This document shows positions 1-9,899 of a stretch of 64,000 nucleotides of DNA, piece by piece. Origin of the DNA: Capra hircus (lineage: Eukaryota > Chordata > Mammalia > Artiodactyla > Bovidae); the NCBI RefSeq assembly GCF_001704415.2, contig NC_030812.1, positions 54,040,093 to 54,104,092 on the forward strand, in the 5' to 3' direction. Both the position numbers and the translations under genes were made by a program. The notes below the pieces were generated by a model, which saw only the letters and a list, made by a program, of their open reading frames with translations, was not told where the DNA came from and made no database searches. Each line of letters starts with the position of its first letter. The first letter of the stretch is position 1.

Positions 1-88
1 TTTCACTGATGAATCCCTTGCCTCTAGAACAGTGCTGGGAACAGAGTAGGCACTCGATAAATATTTGTTGAATACACGAATAAAAGAT
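1..88 (+). repeat. L2 LINE 3' end (cut by window edge)
   Basis: The text around 'gaacagtgctgggaacagag' followed by 'taggcactcgataaatattt' and a gaat-type end matches the conserved 3' tail of mammalian L2. MIR shares a similar tail, so MIR is the alternative. Confidence 0.55.
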
Positions 89-147
89 ATGACATGGGAA
101 TGAAGGCTAGAGATTCCAGTTAAAAATGCTATCGGTCACTTAGTATG

Positions 148-366
148 TTGCTGTTGCTGTTTAGTCGCTAAGAAGTGTCCTACTCTTCTGCGACCCCATG
201 GACTGTAGCCCTCCAGGCTCCTCTGTTCATGGGATTTCCCAGACAAGAATATTGGAGAGAGTTTCCATTTCCTTGCAAGGGATTTTCCTGACCCAGGGAT
301 CAAACCCACGTCCTCTGAATTGGCAGGTGCATTCTTTACAACTGAGATACCACGGAAGCCCTCAGC
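148..366 (-). mobile_element. Bov-tA SINE (antisense)
   Basis: Read on the minus strand this is a tRNA-Glu-derived head ('agtggtaaag'-like), a 'gatccc' box region and a BovB-like body ending in a gcaacagcaaca-type tail. A short duplication 'tagtatg' flanks it at 141-147 and 367-373. The B-box region is degraded, so Pol III activity is unlikely. Confidence 0.9.
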
Positions 367-1677
367 TAGTATGAGAGGGTGCTAATTTTTATGTCTTTGA
401 TTTATAAGCATAAATTTATAGGGCTCAAAGTTGTCTTTTGATTTCTTGGAATAAGGGAAAATATGAGCAGGACTTAGAAATTTTCAGGTGAATCTTAAAG
501 GGTTGGTACAAAGTTAAGGTTTTCCCTTTATCTCTTAGTGTTATATTCATGGAAACATGAACTGTAAGGGGTGGTCTGGAATTTCTGGAGCCACAACGCA
601 CATTTGGAGTGAGTCTTGAAGCTTTCTAATCATAGAATGGCTACATGGGATCTCAAATCTCAGAGGCCAAGATGAAAGTAAATATCAAATGAGTATCCAA
701 CTAAATAAAATAGTCACAGCAAGAGTTCAATAAATGATAGCCATGAGCTATTTTAAATAAAAGTCTGGTAATTTCTTGATTTTGTATTATGGCTTATACT
801 TGTAGCTTTTCCTGTATCCACCACACACACAATCAGCTGATAAGTGACAGACACTTACCATGGCTTATAGGCATTAAATTGTGACTAGAATTACTCATGT
901 CAAATACAAGAGAGAAATCTTTTAAACCTGAACTTAGAAAATCCTTTTTCCACATCACAGGGCATAATTCCTTTCTCAAAATCTGCCACATATCCCATAA
1001 TGTAAATATGAGAGTCCAGGAAGAGTCAAGACTGAGAAAGTAAGTTTACTTATTACAAAGCAATAAGAAAATATGTATCTTTTTTTTTAGTCCTCAGTGA
1101 AGTAACAGAAATATTTTAGGTAGCAGGGTATAACAATGTAAACATATTTTGTTCCTCCAAATGGTTGTGTTCTTAGGAGAATTCTCAGTGGAAGCCCAGA
1201 GCAGAGGCTAGCCAGAGAGGTCTCGATGTTTCCCCCTATAACCTGCAGCAGTGCAACTGGTGACTATGCAGATGAGACCCCTCTGCTGCAGGCCACTAAG
1301 AGGAGAAGGAACAAGTTTCAGGGTGGACAGTTGCTACTCATTTTCCCTGATTCCTATCTCAGAAGGTGTTTACCAGGCAGTGTTCCAAGATTTCTCTGCA
1401 TTACTCACTGCAGTTCATGACAAGTTTCTTCAGTTGAACCGAGATTCACTTTCCCACACCCTTTCAACCAGGAATTGCATGATAATTAGAGGATACATGA
1501 CATTTTAGATACAGTAATTGTGTCCACACACCCAACAAGGAATCTGTTCAGCACAAATGTGTTTGGCCCACACGTTTTATCTTGAAACTGCTCTGGCAGT
1601 CTCTAAAAGGACAATTCTCATGTAAACCTGGGTATACTGGTAAACCTTTCAATGAGGTCATCTACCTTAAAATCACC
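367..1677. other. Unassigned AT-rich sequence
   Basis: No recognisable gene, recent transposon or RNA gene was seen. Two overlapping open frames near 1226-1508 have no recognisable domain, no codon-use support and no flanking splice signals, so they are treated as chance frames. Confidence 0.5.
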
Positions 1678-1698
1678 AAAAAAAAAAAAAAAAAAAAA
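1678..1698 (+). repeat. (A)21 homopolymer
   Basis: A pure run of 21 adenines. It could be the tail of an unrecognised retroposed sequence just upstream, but no SINE or LINE body adjoins it. Confidence 0.95.
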
Positions 1699-1794
1699 CC
1701 CTAAGATGAAGTGCCACCTATACTATGCAAAAAAGATACTATTGATGGGTGTGGACTTCAAATGGAACTGATTAATTTCCGTGATTCTTCCTCT

Positions 1795-2073
1795 GCTGCT
1801 GCTGCTGCTGCTAAGTCGCTTCAGTCGTGTCCGACTCTGTGCGACCCCATAGATGGCAGCCCACCAGGCTCCCCCGTCCCTGGGATTCTCCAGGCAAGAA
1901 CACTGGAGTGGGTTGCCATTTCCTTCTCCAATGCATGAAAGTGAAAAGTGAAAGTGAAGTCGCTCAGTCATGTCGGACTCTTAGCGATCCCATGGACTGC
2001 AGCCCACCAGGCTCCTCCATCCATGGGATTTTCCAGGCAAGAGTCCTGGAGTGGGGTGCCATTGCCTTCTCTG
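1795..2073 (-). mobile_element. Bov-A2 dimeric SINE with 12-bp TSD
   Basis: Two Bov-A monomers are joined by a GAAA-rich linker at 1937-1959, and the gca-repeat 3' tail appears as (tgc)n at 1795. A perfect target-site duplication 'gattcttcctct' lies at 1783-1794 and 2074-2085, so this copy is complete and fairly young. It sits a few bases upstream of a BovB fragment. Confidence 0.95.
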
Positions 2074-2089
2074 GATTCTTCCTCTAAAC

Positions 2090-2585
2090 ACTAAATATTG
2101 TGCTTAACAGAGGTCCGTCTAGTCAAGGCTATGGTTTTTCCAGTAGTCATGTATGGATGTGAGAATTGGACTATAAAGAAACCTGAGCACCGAAGAATTG
2201 ATGCTTTTGAACTGTGGTGTTGGAGAAGACTCTTGAGAGTCCCTTGGACTGAAAGGAGATCCAACCAGTCCATCCTAAAGGAGATCAGTCCTGGGTGTTC
2301 ATTGGAGGGACTGATGATGAGGCTGAAAATCCAATACTTTGGCCACCTAATGCGAAGAGTTGACTCATTGGAAAAGACCGTGATGCTTAAAGGGATTGGG
2401 GGCAGGAGGAGAAGGGGACAACAGAGGATGAGATGGTTGGATGGCATTACCGACTCAATGGACATCCAACCATGTTTGGGTTTTGGTAGACTCCAGGAGT
2501 TGGTGATGGACAGAGAGGCCTGGCAGGTTGTGGTTCATGGGGTCGCAAAGAGTCAGACACAACTGAGCGACTGATCTAACTAACT
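2090..2585 (+). mobile_element. BovB LINE 3' end, 5'-truncated
   Basis: BovB is an RTE-clade non-LTR retrotransposon. This piece covers the C-terminal end of its reverse-transcriptase ORF, with an open frame at 2098-2574 encoding 158 residues including 'AFELWCWRRLLRVPWT', and ends in a gactgatctaac tail. A few bases after 'catcca' near 2465-2490 differ from the other copies, suggesting a small local rearrangement. Confidence 0.93.
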
Positions 2586-3059
2586 AATTACACCATGGAA
2601 ATCTAATGACTGAAGGAAGTTTAAGCATATTTAAAAGTGAGCATTTCTCCACATGTCTCTTAGGAAATAAAATATGGATAGAATAAAATAAATGTGAGAA
2701 TCCAAATATTATTTCAAGCCTTAAAATGCTATTTAATATTTCACTTGGCTAGAATATTTAAGCTAATCATTGCTATCTGAATATATGCATTGGTTCTGTC
2801 CTTTGCAGAAGAAAATCAAGCTTGAAATAAATTAATTGCAACTTCACATTAACCTTTGGGATTACTAATTACTAATTAAATGGCAAATGAGCCTCTGCCA
2901 GAAAAATCTCATTCTAACTCCATGAAAACCTAAGGCCTTTAAAAGCAGCTTCATCAAAGGAAAATACTGGGGGGAAATATTAGCTAGATCTTATTTTTTC
3001 TAAATTAATTTGGTCTCCTTTCCGCTTGCCTCTGTAACCACATTATCATATATCATATG
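2586..3059. other. Unassigned AT-rich sequence
   Basis: No coding frame or recognisable repeat was seen; 'actaattactaattaaatgg' near 2862 is simple AT-rich sequence. Confidence 0.5.
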
Positions 3060-3289
3060 GGTGGTGATGGTGTAGTTGCTAAGTTGGGTCCAACTCTTGC
3101 AACCCCATGGACTGTAGCCCTCCAGGGTCCTCTGTCCATGGAATTTTCTAGGCAAGAGTCCTGGAATAAGTAGCCGTTTCCTTCTCCAGGGAATCTTCCT
3201 GACCCAGGGATAGAACCCATGTCTCCTGAATTGCAGGTGGCTTCCTGCATTGCAGGCAGATTCTTTATAGCTGAGCCACCAGAAGCCCA
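3060..3289 (-). mobile_element. Bov-tA SINE (antisense)
   Basis: Near full length. The head is at 3289 and the tail at about 3060, ending in gttgctaag/gtgatggtg. The region 3215-3260 has a partly duplicated 'gcaggtggcttcctgcattg' segment, so the tRNA head is about 20 bases longer than usual. Confidence 0.9.
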
Positions 3290-3575
3290 ATATATGACAT
3301 GCTTTTTAGCTATCCCTGATGAGTCCATCTTTGGTCTTTGCTAGTTCATTTGTACATTCACTCATTCATTCTCTGTATCTGTTAGCTCTCTTTGGTTGCA
3401 ATCTGCAGAAACAGCATCTGCTAACAAAGCAAAAATTAATGAATGAGTGACTTACTGCATAGACATGGAATAGCTCACCAATCAAAGAAAAGATGATGAG
3501 TTAGTCCTTTTTCTTGACCTAGGAAAGAAAACAGATGAATACTCTATTCTCTTTAAGGTACCATCATATTGGATA
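3290..3575. other. Unassigned spacer
   Basis: Single-copy-looking sequence. A 'cattcactcattcattctct' stretch at 3355-3374 is weakly repetitive. No gene was seen. Confidence 0.45.
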
Positions 3576-3793
3576 TGTGCTCATTCACCCAGTTGTGTCT
3601 GACTCTTTGCGACCTCATGGACCTTAGCTAGTCAAGCTCCTCTGTCCATGGGATTTCCCAGGCAAGAATACTGGAGCTGGGTTGCCATTTCCTTCTCCAG
3701 GGGATCTTCCTGACCCAGGGATCGAACCCACATCTCCAGCGTCTTCTCCATTGGCAGGTGGAGTCTTTACCACTGAGATGCCTGGGAAGCCCA
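3576..3793 (-). mobile_element. Bov-tA SINE (antisense), B box conserved
   Basis: The minus-strand tRNA head keeps a canonical Pol III B-box core, complement of 'gggatcgaaccc' at 3718-3729. This makes it one of the better-preserved SINE promoters in the window. Confidence 0.92.
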
Positions 3794-3829
3794 CATATTG
3801 TATAAATATTCTCCAAATACCATGTAGGG

Positions 3830-3840
3830 GTGTGTGTGTG

Positions 3841-3907
<67 letters not shown>
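3830..3907 (+). repeat. Compound (TG)n(AG)n microsatellite
   Basis: About 47 bases of TG with one 'catg' interruption run directly into about 32 bases of pure AG. Frames across it encode only (CV)n or (RE)n and are not genes. Confidence 0.98.
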
Positions 3908-3911
<4 letters not shown>

Positions 3912-4367
3912 CACGTCTTTGTCAGGGTAAGCAGCACCAGTGTAGAAATGCTCTCCTCCAAGACTAAATCAGTTTGTGGACAGGTAGTTTCTCAAAGCCA
4001 AATTGAGAGTACTATTAGCTGAAGAATGGAGAACTGATGTTAGATAAATTAAAACAACTGACAACTAGTACATCCATGTCCTTTAAGTAAGTGTTGAACA
4101 TTCCAGCCCATGTTGTATTCTGAAAAGGAACGTATTTAATTGCAACCCCTACTTCCATTAGCTCACATGCAGACACAGGAGCTCATATTTCTCTTTTAAG
4201 GATACAAGGATTATTCCTATGCGTTTTTTCCTCTGTTAAAGCAAAGCTATGGTAAACATACTAGTAATATATATGTTCATATACCTATCATTTTTACTTG
4301 TGGCAACTTTCTATAAGTGAGATTATTGAGTCAAATGATATACAAATTTAATGTATTATATACATAT
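3908..4367 (-). repeat. Unassigned; possible old L1 fragment at 4215-4345
   Basis: The order of 'gctatggtaaacatac', 'caactttctataagtgagat' and 'attgagtcaaatgat' recalls the antisense 3' part of old mammalian L1. The match is weak and divergent. The rest of the stretch shows nothing. Confidence 0.3.
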
Positions 4368-4379
4368 ATGCAGGGACAT

Positions 4380-4707
4380 GGGATTCCCGGGTAGCTCAGC
4401 TGGTAAACAATCTCTGCCTGCAATGCAGGAGACCTCAGTTCGATTCCTGGGTCAGGAAGATTCCCTGGAGAAGGGATAGGCTACCCACTCCAGTATTCTT
4501 GGGCTTCCCTGATGACTCAGATGGTAAAGAATTTGCCTGCAATGTGGGAGACCTGAGTTTGATCCCTGGATTAGGAAGATCCTCTGGAGGGGAGCATGGC
4601 AACCCACACCATTATTCTTTCCTGGAGAATCCCCATGGACAGAGGAGCCTGGTGGGCTACAGTCCATGGGGTCATAAAGAGTTGGACATGACTGAGTGAC
4701 TAAGCAC
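4380..4707 (+). mobile_element. Composite Bov-tA dimer with one TSD pair
   Basis: A Bov-tA copy cut after 'ccactccagtattctt' (4380-4500) runs straight into a second, full-length Bov-tA (4501-4707). One imperfect target duplication encloses the whole unit: 'atgcagggacat' at 4368-4379 and 'atgcagggtcat' at 4708-4719 (11 of 12). The two heads therefore moved as one element. Confidence 0.9.
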
Positions 4708-4719
4708 ATGCAGGGTCAT

Positions 4720-4934
4720 AGAGAAATATCTAGAAGACTATACACAACAATGTAGTCAACAGCTACTACTGAGGAATATTTATAATCATGTGGGGAGGGT
4801 CTATCATCTGGAAATTTACTCAGAGAAGAGTAAACTTCTTACAAGGCTACCTTTGTCTCCTTGCTACTTTTTCTTTACAGGAATCTGACATTTTCTTCTG
4901 AAGAAGCAAGTTTTAAAAGGCCTAGTGTTCCCTT
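4720..4934. other. Unassigned spacer
   Basis: No gene or repeat was recognised. Confidence 0.45.
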
Positions 4935-5154
4935 AATTTAAAAAAAAAATACATTTTTATTGACATAATTTCAATCATAGAAAAGTTGCAAAAACAGTAC
5001 AAAAAAAAACTCGTAGTCTCTCTCCAGATTCCCCCAAAGCTAACATTTTATATTTGCTTTCTCTCTCTCTTTCTCTCCTTCTCTCTTTATATATGTGTAT
5101 ATATAGTTTTTTAAATCTGTTTGAGAGTAAGCTGCAGAAATAATATCCTTTTAA
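4935..5154 (-). mobile_element. Old L1M 3' region, left piece (antisense)
   Basis: 'aaaagttgcaaaaacagtac' and the following pyrimidine-rich text match the antisense 3' UTR of old mammalian L1. A CT-rich run lies at 5058-5090. The element continues at 5741 after later insertions. Confidence 0.6.
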
Positions 5155-5362
5155 CTCTGTCATGGTTCAGTGGTAAAGAAACCACCTGCCAAGCAGGGGA
5201 TGCAGGTTCGATCCCTGGGTTGAGAAGATCCCCTGGAGGAGGAAAATGGCAACCCACTCCAGTGTTCTTGCCTGGAAAATCCCATGGCCAGAGGAACCTG
5301 GTGGGCTACAGTCTATGGGGTCAGGAATCAGACATGACTTAGGGACTGAACAACAACAATGA
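5155..5362 (+). mobile_element. Bov-tA SINE, B box conserved
   Basis: The tRNA head is slightly 5'-truncated. The B-box core 'ggttcgatccc' at 5205-5215 is intact, and the tail is 'gaacaacaacaa'. It lies inside the span of the old L1. Confidence 0.93.
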
Positions 5363-5740
5363 CGACCTTGTGATAGAGTCTGACTCCATTTCCTGAGCTT
5401 TGCTGACAACTTTAAACCTCACCCCTCCTCTTCCCCTCTGAGCAATCAGATAGGAAATCCTGATGCTCTTTCCTTCAGAGCCATGGAGCAATCCAGACCA
5501 TGCAGCCTCTGCCTGAGCTTGGGAAACCTCAGTCTGGTCCCCCTCCTAACTACAATGAAATCCTGAGCCAGTCTTTGATCTTCTATCTTTTTTCTTCTCA
5601 GACCTGCTTGGGAGGCTTGCCCTGTTCTCCCAAGATACACCTATCATGTAAGCAATAATAAATCTTCCATTCCCTCTTCAAGTGTGTATGACATCATAAA
5701 TCTCAATGTTGAAACCAAATTCTGGGTGAGGAACTGCCAT
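5363..5740 (+). repeat. Possible LTR-like insertion in L1
   Basis: This segment separates the two L1M pieces, so it is inserted material. 'gcaataataaatcttccatt' near 5652 looks like an LTR polyadenylation region followed by a CT-rich stretch. I see no paired ends or target duplication and cannot name a family. Confidence 0.3.
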
Positions 5741-6380
5741 ACACTTGCAGAGTGATCACAACAAACCCTAAATAAAATCTCTTACATAATTATCAAAATT
5801 AGGAAATTAGCATTATACACCTTGATTATCTAACCTACAAACCCTTTCAGATCTCTTCCTTTGCTCCAATAATGGTCCTCAAGCCAAAGAAGATTTTGAA
5901 TATTATTGGTCAAAGGGCATGTATATGTATCTCCTTTTCCTGGAACAGTTCCAGAGTTTTCCCTCATCTGTCATGACACTGACGTTTGGAAGAGTACTGT
6001 TCTGCCACTTTGTAGAATGTTTCTCAATCTGGGTTTGATATCTATTCATAATTAAATTCAGGCTGTGTTGTACTGAAAGTTCCTCTTTTCCCTGCTTGCT
6101 GATTTTGTTTACCCTTTGCTCTATCAAAACTCTTTTGCTCTTCCTATTTTCCTTGATAGCTCTCAGGCTGGAGTAATACCAATCCAGATTTAAGTCTTGA
6201 ATATCCAAAGGCTAAGACAAAACCATTGGATGATGTTTCTACTGGCCCTCTTTGTTATTGATTTTATGGTGATAGAAGGTGTCAGTTACTGAGAGGTAGC
6301 GGATAAAGCATTGTATCATTTGTGTTTTTAAAATGAAAGTTGTCCTCTCTTGAGTCAGGTTTGGCTAAGGTGTGAATAAG
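5741..6380 (-). mobile_element. Old L1M 3' region, right piece (antisense)
   Basis: It continues the piece at 4935-5154. Matching signposts in order are 'tatcaaaattaggaaattag', 'ctggaacagttcc', 'tttgtagaatgtttctcaat', 'gggtttgatatc' and 'ggtgtcagttactgag'. These follow the usual order of the antisense L1M 3' UTR. Confidence 0.65.
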
Positions 6381-6625
6381 ACATGCCATTTAAAAACCCC
6401 TTGAGTAAACTTCTTCCCGCCTCTTTTGTTATGTTACCCTAGAAATTTAAAGAGCTGCCATAAAGTGAAGGGAAGGGTGTGGTTTCTAGTAATTGTAACA
6501 CTACTACGAGGAGTTGGGCTGAGCAATGATTTTCACATTTTAATGTAAACATTTTTGGACTATTTATGAGAAACATGTACTCTTTCATAATAAAAATAAT
6601 AAATAGGAGGAAGTTTTCCTATTTA
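6381..6625. other. Unassigned spacer
   Basis: AT-rich, including 'ataataaaaataataaatag' at 6579-6606. No gene was seen. Confidence 0.4.
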
Positions 6626-6898
6626 AAAAACCTTGTCCAGAGTAGATTGCTAACTGGTGGTTACCAATGGGGAGAGAAAAGGGTGGGGGAAGGGCAGTAT
6701 AGGAGCAGAAGAATAAGAGGTACAAACTATTAGATATAAAATCAACTCCAGGCTAAATTGTACAGCAAGGAATATACCCAATATTTTATAATAACTATTA
6801 ATATAGCATAATCTTTAAAATTGTGAATCACTATATTGTACACCTGGAATTTATATTTTACAGCAACTATATTGCAGTTTAAAAACAAACAAACAAAC
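6626..6898 (+). mobile_element. L1 3' end fragment
   Basis: 'ctggtggttaccaatgggga', 'aagaggtacaaactatt', 'ttgtacagcaaggaatata' and 'gaatcactatattgtacacc' are the standard L1 3' end landmarks. It ends in a (caaa)n tail at 6880-6898. Confidence 0.85.
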
Positions 6899-6954
6899 CT
6901 ACACCTGACCAAAACTGTTTCTGACTCTAATTATGATTCTTTCCTTTTCTTTGC

Positions 6955-7385
6955 AGCCCAGTTCTAAAAGAGTAATAGCCACTTGATGCGCCTTTCAGTT
7001 CTTCAGCAACCTTCTCAGTAGGGGCCCTTCTCCACTGTCTCCGGCACTTGATCAGTTTTGGCCACTTCCTCCTTTTGCATCTGATTGAGCATCGTTTTTA
7101 CTTTCACGGCTTCCTCCTCCCATTCCATTAATATTGCCCCCACTTGTTCCTCTTCTCATGTTCAACCGACTCTTACACTTCTTTGGATGGGACCCCACTT
7201 TCCACAATGATCCAACATCCACACCTGCATCCTAGTCCTCGCTCCTAAACTCGAGGATCTCAGAACCATCCGCTTAGTGCACTTTTCCACTGTAAAGCCT
7301 CACAGGCACTTCAACTTGAGTCTTTACTTCTCTGTGCCCTTGATTCACTTGTGTGCTCAGCACTCTCAATGATTCTAAGATTCAT
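6955..7385 (-). pseudogene. Possible processed pseudogene fragment, unrecognised parent
   Basis: On the minus strand, 7152-7025 holds a short open frame that reads like real coding sequence, including 'MEWEEEAVKVKTMLNQMQKE' and a stop at the complement of about 7022. It is preceded by stops in the same frame, but a neighbouring frame stays open further upstream ('KCKSRLNMRRGTSGG'), as expected of a decayed, frameshifted gene copy. I do not recognise the parent. No introns, poly(A) or target duplications were identified. Its upstream part forms the left arm of the inverted repeat at 7234-7578. It could also be an unclassified old repeat. Confidence 0.3.
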
Positions 7386-7578
7386 GCAAAGATTCTAAGA
7401 TTCATACAGTCATCCAAGTCATGAATCTTAGAATCATTGTCTGAGACAGTGCTGAGCACACAAACAAGTCGAGGCCACAAAGGAGTAAAGACTCAAGTTG
7501 AAGTTCCTGTGAGGCTTTGCAGTGGAAAAGTGCCGTAAGCAGATGGCCCTGAGAACCTGGAGTTTAGGAGCGAGGACT
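7234..7578. repeat. Long head-to-head inverted repeat (hairpin)
   Basis: The left arm 7234-7385 is the reverse complement of the right arm 7421-7578 with roughly 17-20 mismatches and small indels by eye, around a 35-base centre. The innermost 19 bases match perfectly (7367-7385 against 7421-7439). The motif 'gattctaagattcat' also occurs twice in tandem at 7371-7385 and 7391-7405, so the centre can pair in two registers. It is not a known SINE or LINE arrangement. Confidence 0.9.
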
Positions 7579-7930
7579 GAGCCCAGTTCCTACAGTTCCT
7601 CCATATCTGCTGTATTACCTAGCTTTCACGGGAAATTTGGCATCAATTCACAAAAAATCATATTCACTATACATTTCATAAATTTCAATTTTATCCATTT
7701 TTTATTTCTTCGATCAGTTTTAAAATATCTCCACACTTGAAATTTCCCACTGTCTTCATGACAACATTCATCAAAAATTTATACAATACTTAGTAAAATC
7801 TCCTGGACCTTTCTTTCTGCAAAAGCAGAGAAAATAGCTGAAAGATATGAACCTCCACTTATCTGATCCATTGAATGAGTTTCCAGTTTTTAGTGAAAAC
7901 AATTGAGGCATTCAATCACTGCTTTTTAAA
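7579..7930. other. Unassigned spacer
   Basis: An open frame at 7522-7740 crosses the right arm edge and has no recognisable domain. No repeat was recognised. Confidence 0.4.
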
Positions 7931-7943
7931 TTTCTCTTGACAG

Positions 7944-8225
7944 GACTTCCCTGGTGGTTTAGTGGTTAAGAATCTCCCTGCCATTGCTGGGGACACGGGT
8001 TCAATCCCTGATCTGGGAAGATCCTGCATATGACGGAGCAACAAATCCTGAGTACCATAACTACTGAGCTCACACTCTAGAGCCTGTGAACAGCAAGTAC
8101 TGAGCTTGTGCATCACAACTAGAGAGTAGCTCTCACTCATCTCAAATAGAGAAAGCCCTTGCAGCAACTAAGACCCAGCATGGCCAAAAATAACTAAATA
8201 AATAACTATTAAAAAATAAAATAAA
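7944..8225 (+). mobile_element. CHR-1 type SINE with TSD
   Basis: It starts 'gacttccctggtggtttagt', then a tRNA-like box 'gggttcaatccc', then repeated 'acaactactgagc'-like units and a (taaa)n tail, as in cetartiodactyl CHR-1. Target duplications 'tttctcttgacag' at 7931-7943 and 'tttttcctgacag' at 8226-8238 match at 11 of 13 bases. Confidence 0.88.
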
Positions 8226-8308
8226 TTTTTCCTGACAGTGAAAAAGCATCATTTTTGTCACTTCTCCTGGCATTATTCTTCAAATTTAATTTATTTTTCT
8301 ATGTAAAT

Positions 8309-9899
8309 ACTCAGATGACCATTATATCTACTACTGTGGGCAAGAATCCCTTAGAAGAAATGGAGTAGCCATCATAATCAACAAAAGAGTCCAGAATGCA
8401 GTACTTGGATGCAATCTCAAAAATGACAGAATGATCTCTGTTTGTTTCCAAGGCAAACAATTCAATATCATAGTAATCCAAGTCTAAGCCCAGGCCAGTA
8501 ATGCTGTAGAAGCTGAAGTTGAACGGTTCTATGATGACCCACAACACCTTCTAAAACTAACACCCCCCAAAAGATGTCTTTTTCATTGTAGGGACTGGAA
8601 TGCAAAAGTAGGAAGTCAAGAATTACCTGGAGTAACAGGCAAATTCAGCCTTGGAGTACAAAATAAAGCAGGTCAAAGGCTAACAGAGTTTTGCCAACAG
8701 AATGCACTGGTAATAGCAAACACTCTCTTTCAACAACATAAGAGAGGACTTTACACATGGACATCACCAGATGGTCAATACCGAAATCAGATTGATTATA
8801 TTTTTTGCAGCCAAAAATGGAGAAGCTCTATACAGCCAGTAAAAACAAGACTGGGAGCTGACTATGGCTCAGATAATGAACTCCTTATTGCCAAATTCAG
8901 ACTTAAATTGAAGAAAGTAGGGAAAGTCACTAGACAATTCAGGTATGACCTAAATCAAATCCCTTATGATTATACCGTGGAAGTGACAAATAGATTCAAG
9001 GGATTAGATGTGATAGACAGTGAGCCTGAAGAGCTATGGACAGAGGTTTGTGACATTGTACAGGAGATAGGGATCAAGACCATTCCCAAGAAAAAGAAAT
9101 GCAAAAAGACAAAATGGTTGTCTGAGAAAGCCTTACAAATAGCAGAGAAAAGAAGAGAAGTGAAAGGCAAAGGAGAAAAGGAAAGATATACCCATTTGCT
9201 GCAGAGTTCCAAAGAATAGCAAGGAGAGACAAGAAACCCTTCCTCAGTGATCAATTCAAAGAAATAGAGGAAACAATAGAATGGGAAAGACTAGAGATCT
9301 CTTCAAAAAAATTAGAGATACCAAGGGAACATTTCATGCAAAGATGGGCTCAATAAAGGACAGAAATGGTATGAACCAAACAGAAGCAGAAGATGTTAAG
9401 AAGAGGTGGCAAGAATACAGAAAAGAACTATATAAAAAGATCTTCATGACCCAGATAATCACGATGGTGTGATCACTCACCTACAGCAAGACATCCTGGA
9501 ATGTGAAGTCAAGTGGACCTCAGGAAGCATCACTACGAACAAAGCTAGTGGAGGTGATAGAATTACAGTTGAGCTATTTCAAATCCTAAAAGATGATGCT
9601 GTGCAAGTGCTGCACTCAATATGCCAGCAAATTTGGAAAACTCAGCAGTGGCCACAGGCCTGCAAAAGGTCAGTTTTCATTTCAATCCCAAAGAAAGGCA
9701 ATGCAATGCCAAAGACTGTTCAAGCTACTGCCTAATTGTATTCATCTCATATGCCACAGATTAATGCTCAAAATTCTCCAAGCTAGGTTTCAACACATCA
9801 TGAACTGTGAACTTCCAGAGGTTCAAGCTGGATTTAGAAAAGGCAGAGGAACCAGAGATCAAATTGCCAACATCCACTGGATCATAGAAAAAGCAAGAG
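8309..9899 (+). mobile_element. BovB LINE, outer copy, part 1 (EN to RT start)
   Basis: It begins in the endonuclease domain ('ggagtagccatcataatcaa') and runs into the reverse-transcriptase domain, with several frame breaks (open pieces at 8908-9219, 9281-9472 and 9469-9735). It stops at 'gaaaaagcaagag', where another BovB is inserted. Its sequence resumes without loss at 12374. The product would be the EN-RT polyprotein; this copy cannot encode it. Confidence 0.93.

Noticed and set aside
2098..2574. 158-codon frame as a novel gene
   Set aside because: It is the C-terminal part of the BovB reverse-transcriptase ORF.
3624..3930. Frames encoding runs of Cys-Val, His-Thr or Arg-Glu
   Set aside because: They are translations of the TG/AG microsatellite; the same applies at 22514-22735, 33339-33530 and 61113-61371.
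5158..5230. tRNA-like A and B boxes as a tRNA gene
   Set aside because: The boxes belong to the tRNA-Glu-derived head of a Bov-tA SINE; no full cloverleaf is present. The same holds for the other SINE heads.
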